From Monosiga brevicollis MX1 (lineage: Eukaryota; Opisthokonta; Choanoflagellata; Craspedida; Salpingoecidae), in the NCBI RefSeq assembly GCF_000002865.3, contig NW_001865056.1, positions 182,230 through 246,229 of the forward strand: 64,000 bases of DNA, given 5' to 3'. Each line of letters opens with the position of its first letter. Position 1 is the stretch's first letter. The notes below the pieces were generated by a model. That model had not been told where the DNA came from, ran no database searches, and saw only the letters and a list, made by a program, of their open reading frames with translations. Position numbers and translations under genes: made by a program. This document shows positions 56,275 to 64,000 of the stretch, piece after piece.

Positions 56275-58108
56275 TCAAGTCTCAAGCTTTGAACCCGGGG
56301 AACCCTCATCCTTCAACGCTGGCTTGGCCTCCCACGCCAATGGACCCGGTTGTGTGCCCTCAACACCAGTACCTGACATTGCTTGTTCAGCCTCTGATGC
56401 GCTTGTTTTCGGTCTTACTTCTTTGGCATCAGCCTCAACGTCATCGTTGGACCTGCCTTTGGCATCATGGCGAACCTCAGCTTCAGTCTCCTTGATCCCA
56501 GGTCCAGGCTCGGGTTTGGCGGGCTGCGCATTGAGAGTCGTGGGAGCCTCAACCTCAGCCTTTTTAGGCTGGGACTCTTCCGTCTTAGAATTTTCGGTGG
56601 TGCCTTGTTGGGAAGGGGAAGTTGTTCCTGTCACGCCTTCTGCCTTGTGCTCCTCGAGTGCTTGGGCTTTGGTTTCGGGATCTGCTGTCTTGGCCACCTC
56701 GGTTGACGCACCAGCACTCTTTGTTGCCACGTCAGTCTCGAGCCGAGGCTCTGTAGACGCAACCACCTCAGTGTTGCCCGTTGCCGCCTTGTTCGTCTCA
56801 TGAGGCTGAGACACTGCGGACGTGGTATCCTCAGCTTTACTCGCCTCAGATATGAGGTCTTCGACCTGAGTGTCTGCAGCCTTGGCAGCCACTGATGACA
56901 TGCTGTCCTCGTTCGTGTTCTGCATAGCCTTGTCGGCGTCGGGCTGAGCTTCTGCCGACTTGATCTCCTCCAACTTGCTTTCAACGGGCTGGTCATGGCC
57001 ATCACCTGACAGCTTCTCTCCATCGACCTCACTCAGCGATGACAACTTGGAGGTCGGCTCCTCGGGCTTGACTTCACCGTTCGCCTTCAAGGGAGCAGTG
57101 GACGTGGGCTGGGCCTCAAGTGCTTGAGACGTGTCGCTCTCGGACTCGCCTGTTTTGGAAGACGTCTGGCCGGGTGCTGAATTGGTCGCATCCGTACTTT
57201 CACGTCGAGATCGAACCGCTGGACCAGATGCAGATGCCGTGTCTATATTGGGCTGGCCTTGAACAGAGGGCGCCTCATGGGCCGTTAGACCAGAGCTGTG
57301 CACTGAGGCTGCCTTTGTTGGTGACGCTGGTTGGGTGCCAATTGTTGGTGGCGGAACCTCTGATTCATGAGCTCGTGCTTGGCCGTGTGCACCACTCTGG
57401 CTCACGGCATGGGCAAAGTCCAAATCCAAATCCAAATCAAAGTCCAGGTCCATGTCCATCGACGCAGCCTGAGTTTTGATCGACTTTTCTGCACGCACGT
57501 CATGAGCCGTGGAAACAGCAGTGGAGCTCGAGGCCGGCCCAGGTGCCACTGCCGCTGTAGCCGCTGTAGCATCTGTAGCCGGTTTATTCGGGGTGCTAGC
57601 AGGCACACTGGGATCAGGCCTGCGTTTTACACGCAGCGCATCAAGTCGAGCGGCAATTGACTCTAGAGCTGTTTTGAGTTTTGAACTTGCTGTGCCCTCG
57701 CTGCCCGCGCGGTCGGTCGGATCGGGGCCACCAGGTCGAGACTGCGACGCCATGTGCAGAAGATAGTGCAAATTGGATCTGGTAAAGCAAGGCAGGAGAA
57801 AGGCAATGGCCGGTTGCACCAGGGTGAGTGACAGCATCCAAAGCGCGCTGGGTCAGCTCAAGAATGGAAAGACACACTGACTTGTAAGGGCGAGAAAAGT
57901 CGAAATCCCCACGTAAAGCCTCGACCAAGCGGTCTGGCACCGTAACATCTTGAATGGCGTCGTCTTGCATCAAGCCCAAAATATTCAGGCCCAAGTCGGA
58001 CACGCCAAAGTCACCCGTCAGCAATGCAATGTCATTATCCGCCGGAGTACCGTCGTCAGGCTGCCCATTTGTTCGAGGAAAAGATGAAGCATGAAAAAAA
58101 TTGAGAGG

Positions 58109-58142
<34 letters not shown>

Positions 58143-58454
58143 TGACGTTGAAGCTTTTGTGAGGTCACACCCCGTTTCAACTTGGCCATCAAAAGTTTGT
58201 ATAAAACAAGAGGAGACAGTGGGCAGGAACATGAGCATCACATCCAGCCTCAAGTCAACAACGTACCGTATTCTGGCCTTTGCTGTAGCGATCGTGCACG
58301 CGCGACAATGCGCATCGCACAACCAAGCCTCGATGTCGAAGCCAAGCATGATACCTGCCCTCGTGACCAAGGTGCAAATGAAAAGCAATATCAATCAAAA
58401 ACGACTTTCAGCAAGAGCGTCTTCGACTTGGCAGCCATCCTTGTGCCAATCATT

Positions 58455-58500
<46 letters not shown>

Positions 58501-61023
58501 CACACACACACACACACACACATGTTTCGCAGCCTCTTTGCGCGAGGAAAGGCGTTTTAACATACCGCTGAATGCCCGCCAGCCCCCCTAGATCTTGGTG
58601 CTGACATGCAGTGGCGCACACACGCTAATAACAAGCATGCCAACACATTAGAAAACAAATGCAGGGCAACTTACCAACCCCCTTGCTGGTAACGAAGACA
58701 GTTGACATATTGATAGACACCAAGAATTTTCCAACCTTGAGGCTCTCAGACGAGAAAGTATGGTCTCGAATTTGTGCAGTGCGCCGGCACAGTTGCTCCA
58801 GATAGCGTTCAGCACCCGCAGCAAGGGTGTTGAGCGTAACCTGCTCAACGCCTGACAATGCCAGTTGGGCACGCAATCCAAAACCAAGACATTTAGATTT
58901 GAGCCAGAGCTGCTCGGGGTTGAACCTTTGGACTGCTTGCGTTGCCCAAGACAATAAGAATATGCTCGATTAGAAGACGAGGCACGTACCATTCCAGCCC
59001 GCGTGAGCTGTCAGAATCGATGCGACACGGGTCACTTGTTGTCTGACGCCGCGATGATCCAGGCAAGGGCTTGGCTCAGTCATGGTCGGCGGTGGGTCGT
59101 AGTGTGCTCCCTCCACCAGCGGCCCCAGCTGAGAACAGCCAAGCGCCATCAGAAAAGACAGGAAGCGACGTGAGAAGCACCTTGATCAGCCGTGCCACCC
59201 ACCACACAGACAGGGTCGGAGAACACACCGCCTCTGCCCGACGGTTGAAGCGATTGAGCTGCTGTTGCAGCGCGGGGTGCAGAGGCGCCGTGATGGCATC
59301 ATCCCCCATGGATTTCTAAAAGCGTCAAGAGCAGAAGGCTGGGCGGTCAGCCTCATGCGTTGTCACCACGCTTATTGTCATTGGCTTTCTTCCCCAAAGC
59401 GAAATATTATTAGAAGAGAAATGTTTTTGCGCACCGGATCACGTAGTGCGCGTGACTCAGCAGAGACCAACGTGTGTTCAAGGTACAGTTGTTGAATAAC
59501 CTGAAACCCATGCACAGAGGTGGCATGGAGTTGTTGAGCGAACAACGTTCGTGGATTCAGACTGTTCTCCATTCCGAAACAGCACTTGTGGATGGTCAAA
59601 AGCCTGTCGCCAGCACATACCGGATTGTGTAGGGACAAGGATAATTCATGCGGCATGCGCGAGGATGGCGCTGATATCGCGCGCTGCGGTGCTGGCGATG
59701 GTACTGCAATCCGGCCGCGGCCAACACTGTGCAGAATTGCTGCAAGATCAAGGCACATGGACATAGAAATCAGACAAACAGCGCACAAAACAGGATGCCA
59801 ACAACGTCAGAGTGAAGACACTCGGGCCCCAGGGTGCCCCACGAGAGGAACGGGCCCCACAACAAAAATCCATGCAGCAGCAGCCAAGCGATAGCAGCCA
59901 AGACCACCGACAACATCAAAGCAAACACCGTACCGAGGGGACGTTGCGCCTGCAGCTGATCGATAACCCAGATCCGAGGAATGAGTGTTTCAAGTAGGTT
60001 GGCCAGGCCCTCGAGCTTGTCCGCAGCCGCAACGTATTCGGCACCCGAGGACTGATTGTATTGCCGGCAGTTGGTAAAAATGAGCCGCAAGTCGGTCATA
60101 AAGGCCTTGCCATCCCGATCTGCGTCGTAGTGACCGCTGAGCACGCGACTTCGAAGGGTACCAAGGTCCATGGGTGAGGATATCACCTCAGCATACTGTG
60201 GTGCCACCGAGGGATCAACCGGTTCGAGAAATGGCTGCGAGAATGGACTAAAGTTAACCAAGTGTTTGACGATCATCAGCAGCTCGTCGCGGTAGCGCGC
60301 TCTCCTCTCCTCGTCCGAGGCTACAATAATGGCTCGGCGCCCATCGAGTGTTTGACCCGCACCAATTTCATAAGGGAGAGGTAGATCGGCTGGGATCTCA
60401 ATCATGGCAGAGGGCAGAAGCTTGGGCATTTTGGGTGGCCGCTCGCCCTGGCTTTGTTCATCGTCGGTTTGGAGAATTGTGTACGGGGGTAGCTGAGTAA
60501 CGGCTGCCAGGTCACAGTGCGCACAGTAGAGGGCATTGCGCACGGCAAGAGCCAATGAAGGACTAAACCGACTCAGCAGGTCTGTTAGCTCGGACTCGAT
60601 ATCTCCGTCGAGCGCCGCGGGCTCGCGCGGTTGAAACAGGGCCTTCAGCTGGGCCGCCAGCGAGTCATGCGTTGGGGCGGACGGCTGAGATGCCGATGCC
60701 AGGTTGTGCGTTTCAACACCTGATGACGCCGCAGCGATGGAATCGGCCAGGTCGAGACTTTCGTCCATTTTCTCATTCTCGGCACCCGTGGCAGCAGGCC
60801 TGCTCTGGTCTTGCGCGGGGGCTTCTTTTTCAGGCACAGGAGCCGCGTGAGCGCTGGGAAGGCTCGAAGGCTGTAATTGGGCAAGGACATGATGCCAGTC
60901 CACCTGCGCGCCGGCATGGGCCAAAAGTGCAGGGTGCATCAACGTAGTAGCAGGGTCAAAGCGCCGGGCCCCGAGACTGGAAGCGCACGAGCGAGGCTGG
61001 GCGTCAGCAGCTGTCGAGGCCAT
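56275..61023 (-). CDS. SPT7/SUPT7L-like SAGA subunit: bromodomain plus histone fold, long acidic tail
   Basis: Proposed single multi-exon gene. Exon 1 (61023 to about 59937) encodes MASTAADAQPRS, a linker, then a bromodomain (FSQPFLEPVDPSVAPQYAEV, SSPMDLGTLRSRVLSG, FTNCRQYNQSSGAEY) with the acetyl-lysine Asn in YNQ. Middle exons (about 59745 to 59080) carry linkers. A histone-fold-like segment follows: HRGVRQQVTRVASILTAHAG, then LSGVEQVTLNTLAAGAERYL with EQLCRRTAQIRDH. This resembles the SUPT7L/Spt7 fold (ATILAHAGFD-ANESVLETLTDVAHEYCLKF). The exon at 58060-57880 (NDIALLTGDFGVSDLGLNIL) fits the next family block, and a verified junction (GTCAGT donor, CAG acceptor near 57778) runs into a tail of about 480 residues, Glu/Thr/Ala-rich and disordered. 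An alternative is two adjacent genes. The hydrophobic stretch after 59937 is intron read-through. Confidence 0.6.
58109..58137. repeat. Poly(A) tract in SPT7-like intron
   Basis: 29 consecutive A on the plus strand, which is poly-T on the coding strand, in an intron. Confidence 0.95.
58455..58521. repeat. (ATC)n then (AC)n microsatellite in SPT7-like intron
   Basis: About 15 ATC trinucleotides followed directly by about 10 AC dinucleotides. The reading frame through it (poly-Ile or poly-Met) is not coding. Confidence 0.95.
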
Positions 61024-61611
61024 CGCTTTGATCAAGAGAGCAAGCGCGCGGCGTCGTGCCCGTGGATGAGGCTAGTGTGACCAGAGCAATTCTTTGCCAA
61101 CTTGAAGTGCCCGGGCCGTCGCCCTCACCAGCTCATTGGCACATGGCTTGCCCACATATGCTTCGTGTGCTGGCACTGATTTGCTCCGGCCCGACCCATT
61201 TGCTGAAGCAGAGCAGCCGATGTGAGCTTGCGTCGGCGAAAACCTTCAGACGGCGTCCAGTTTTCCGACCTCACACATGTAAGGCTTGGTGTTTGATACA
61301 AAGCCAAGCCAACAAACAGCTGACGCACGCCACCAGACTGCACGCCACCAGACTGCACGCCACCAGACTGCACCCGTCAATCAAGGACACCGCCCCCCCA
61401 CTCGCTGACAGCCATTCACGTTCCGGCACGAAAACGGTTTTATGGGGCAGAGCTGTTGAAAACTGTGGTTTTGCTTACACTTTCAACTCATTGATGTTCT
61501 TCAAAATTTTGACTGACGCCTTCATACGATGGGGCTGGTTCCAACAACAAATCAAGACCAACGGAGAAGGGGGAGGATGAGAACGCAAGGTGCTAACATG
61601 TCAATTCAAGT
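61024..61611. other. Gap between SPT7-like start and HIBCH stop
   Basis: 588 bp. It contains three perfect copies of a 15-bp unit (CACGCCACCAGACTG) at 61326-61370. Both genes are on the minus strand, so this is the promoter side of the SPT7-like gene. Confidence 0.6.
61326..61370. repeat. 15-bp perfect tandem repeat, 3 copies
   Basis: CACGCCACCAGACTG repeated three times without mismatch, about 300 bp upstream of the SPT7-like start codon. Confidence 0.95.
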
Positions 61612-63846
61612 TTACAGTGGAAGAGGGGGAGTAACAGGCTTGAAAAAGGCAGCAACGTCGGCCTCAGTGACATCCTCCACACGCGCATGAGACCATTCGA
61701 CGGGAGGGCCCTTCATCAACTCTGGAAGTGGCGCGTGCACAACACGGTGGTGAGAAGTGAAGGGCTGGCTGGTGGCGTGACCGAGAGACACAGCAAAATT
61801 GATATTCCGCTATACCGAAGCAGTAGCAATCTTACTTGAGCTGACGCCGTTGTAAAAGTCGTCGCCGGCCTGAATTCATGACAAGCACAAAGTGGCCATC
61901 GTGAGCCCAGGAGATTTTGACCGCAAATGGCGAGCATGCACGTGCAAACCAGGGCCATAAGCCAGCGAGGGCATGTGAGTTGGGCTTGTCCTCTCGAACA
62001 TACCACAGCGTGTTGCACCATGTTGTATTCCATCTTGAGGCACTCGCGCAAATCGGGCAGTGCAGCACCACGTTGCAGCTGCTCAAAGGTCACGGCAACG
62101 GAGGCAGGGCACTGTCACCACCGAGGCACATGAGCGTTGCCGAGACGTCAACAAGCAACACAAATTGCACAAGAATCACAGAGGAAGTGAGACAGAAACG
62201 AAAGAGCCCAGAAGATCCACGAAAAGCGAGAGCCACTGAGAGCCAGGCCACCCACAAGCTACCCACCATGCTATGAATAGTCTGCCAGATTAAATTCCAC
62301 GATGAAATGGAATATAAAGACGCAGTTCATACAAAAACAAGAATGAGCGGGCGATACGATTCGGCATACAGTAAAGCAGTGGGGCGTCATGCCCGGTCGT
62401 CATCGCACCTCAAGCTGCTGGCGCCCCCAGTCTGACTCATCTGCGTGCGGGGCCAGCAAACAAGGGGAAGAGGGTCAAGCTTGGAACTGGTACAGCGAAA
62501 CTTCAGCCAATCAGAAGACAAACCGAGATTCTCAAGGCAGGTCTTCAAGGCATCGACATCAAAGCAACGGCGAATCTCCTCCTGTGGGCGGAGCAAAGCA
62601 AGGAGAGGGGGCTGTCAGTGAGACCAAAAGAGAATACAGTGACTCCAGTGAGAAATACAAACGAAACAAGGGTGTGCCTATGCGCACCATATGCTCAGCA
62701 AAAACCGGAGTTTGTGTCGGGTCTTCGTGATAGTCACCAAGCACCGTCTGGACATCGCCGTGCGTTGCGGCACCTAGCTCGTTCCATGTCAGCAAAGCCG
62801 TGCACGAGATCAACAAATGGTCCGGCTTGCTCGACGCAAATACAAGGCAACGGCCGATTCGTGCAATCACACACCGGCAAGGTCGTCGACCAGAGCCTCG
62901 ACGCGGCTGCTTGGGACAAAATGCGAGGCGATACCCGCCGTGAAGACATCAGCGCCCTTGAGTCGAGCGCCTGCCAAGGCACGGGCGCGGTCAGTGTAAA
63001 TTGATTCGGGGTGCCTTTGGTCGATCAAGGCATCTGCCAGCCGACAAATTTACCTGTCAAAGCCAGGTACATGCCCAAACCGGGGCTAAGGCGAGGCAAA
63101 AAATGTGAGCCGCCGACGTCTGGGAACAGACCTAGGGAGAGAAAGAATCAAGCCAATGAGGGATCATCTTGTGCCAAAAAAAAAAAAGGCGGCCAGCAGT
63201 GGTGCTTATCGAGTCTCGCGAGCCTGTGCTGTGCGGTGACCAGGTCATCCTCATACATACCAATGGCAGTCTCGGGCATGGCAAACAGGGTACGCTCAGT
63301 GGCAACACAATACGGGCCGTGAACGGAAATGCCCACGCCACCACCCATCGTGATGCCATCGACGATGGCCACGACGGGCTTTTTGGACGTGGCCAGGCTG
63401 TGGTCCAAAATGTATTCTTCGGCAAAGAAGCTCTTGTGCAGAACATCCTTGTCATCTTCCAGCTGGCCCCTGTGCGAAGCAAGTGCCTGTCAGCAAAAGG
63501 GGCTGCAAAATGTGGATTTGCGGCTCTTCGAAAGAAAGTGTTGACTGCTTGAGGCTTCAACACAGCGCGTCCAATGACAGTCGTGTGCCAGCCAAATACG
63601 TACTTGGCACTCTTTGCGACCTGGACGACATCACCGCCTACAAGGGGGAACACACATCTACATGAGCGTGACGATTGGGAGCCAGGGTTGGGGTTGTAGT
63701 GACAGCGCGCATCCCAAAACGGGGTTGAGACCGGACGCTGGCAGCTGATGTAGCCGGCGCATGCAGATCGACCAACCAGCACAGAAGGCCTTTTCACCGG
63801 CCCCGACCAGGACCATGACATCAGTGTCAGAGCTGGCTTGGAAGCG
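61612..63846 (-). CDS. HIBCH: 3-hydroxyisobutyryl-CoA hydrolase (HIBCH), N-terminus missing
   Basis: Mitochondrial crotonase-fold hydrolase of valine catabolism (3-hydroxyisobutyryl-CoA to 3-hydroxyisobutyrate). The first exon seen (from 63846) reads [17 protein letters not shown], then [11 protein letters not shown]. Next is [20 protein letters not shown], then [20 protein letters not shown] with GGVGISVHG (oxyanion-hole glycines), [14 protein letters not shown] with the catalytic Glu and Asp, [86 protein letters not shown] and finally [20 protein letters not shown] to PVTPPLPL, with TAA at 61612. Introns interrupt every 20-40 codons. The 5' exons lie beyond the window, past an AT microsatellite that fills the adjoining intron. 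Confidence 0.92.
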
Positions 63847-63851
63847 CTAAG

Positions 63852-64000
<149 letters not shown>

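Noticed and set aside
58391-58621. Poly-Met / poly-Ile ORFs
   Set aside because: They are translations of the (ATC)n microsatellite in an intron.
59770-59937. Apparent membrane tail after the bromodomain (GTVFALMLSVVLAAIAWLLL)
   Set aside because: It begins exactly at a GTACGG donor, so it is intron read-through and not a membrane-anchored bromodomain protein.

Overview
The window is nuclear DNA from a unicellular eukaryote. It is gene-dense and GC-rich, with many short introns (about 50-300 bp, GT..AG) and long simple repeats confined to introns and intergenic gaps. No operons, rRNA, tRNA or CRISPR arrays were recognised. The gene set includes a ciliary IFT-B subunit, a fukutin-related protein, a lectin-bearing polypeptide GalNAc-transferase, TMEM129, GPHR, NECAP and ATAD3. 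This suggests a choanoflagellate-like holozoan (Monosiga-type genome). That placement is inference from gene content and intron style, not from a marker sequence.

Layout: 1-0.66 kb, 3' end of NUP85 (+). 0.9-2.0 kb, double-hotdog thioesterase (-). 2.7-3.15 kb, long CT microsatellite. 3.3-5.3 kb, EngB/GTPBP8 GTPase (-). 7.6-8.5 kb, orphan ORF (+). 9.2-14.8 kb, a nine-exon multidomain RNA-repair protein (-). 15.6-18.9 kb, GALNT (+). 19.5-24.9 kb, WDR3/Utp12 (-). 25.3-27.2 kb, TMEM129 (+). 27.7-29.9 kb, CLUAP1/IFT38 (+). 30.2-35.8 kb, Patched/NPC1-like transporter (-). 37.6-38.6 kb, FAAP24/SPO16-like protein (+). 39-41.4 kb, FKRP (+). 41.7-44.3 kb, ATAD3 (-). 44.8-46.1 kb, ZMAT2/Snu23 (+). 46.5-48.2 kb, NECAP (-). 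48.7-51.7 kb, GPHR (+). 52.2-52.8 kb, mitochondrial bS16 (-). 53.9-55.8 kb, DDX3/Ded1 (+). 56.3-61.0 kb, bromodomain plus histone-fold SPT7-like protein (-). 61.6-63.85 kb, HIBCH (-, 5' end cut off), followed by an AT microsatellite at the window edge.

The genes are housekeeping genes of unrelated pathways: nuclear pore, ribosome biogenesis, mitochondrial translation and nucleoids, splicing, endocytosis, Golgi glycosylation, ERAD and cilium. They are arranged mostly as divergent and convergent pairs. Several divergent pairs share gaps of about 0.3-1.1 kb (WDR3/TMEM129, ATAD3/ZMAT2, NECAP/GPHR, bS16m/DDX3, RNA-repair/GALNT), which are probable bidirectional promoters.

The standout is the gene at 9,170-14,767. 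Manual splicing of nine exons gives an exactly in-frame 1,577-residue protein. It carries an MJ1316-type RNA-end recognition domain, a 2H phosphoesterase, a P-loop polynucleotide-kinase-like domain, a second 2H-like domain, a HAD phosphatase of the Swiss-Army-knife type, a poly(A)-polymerase-like nucleotidyltransferase and an R3H domain. It looks like an RNA end-healing machine in one chain.
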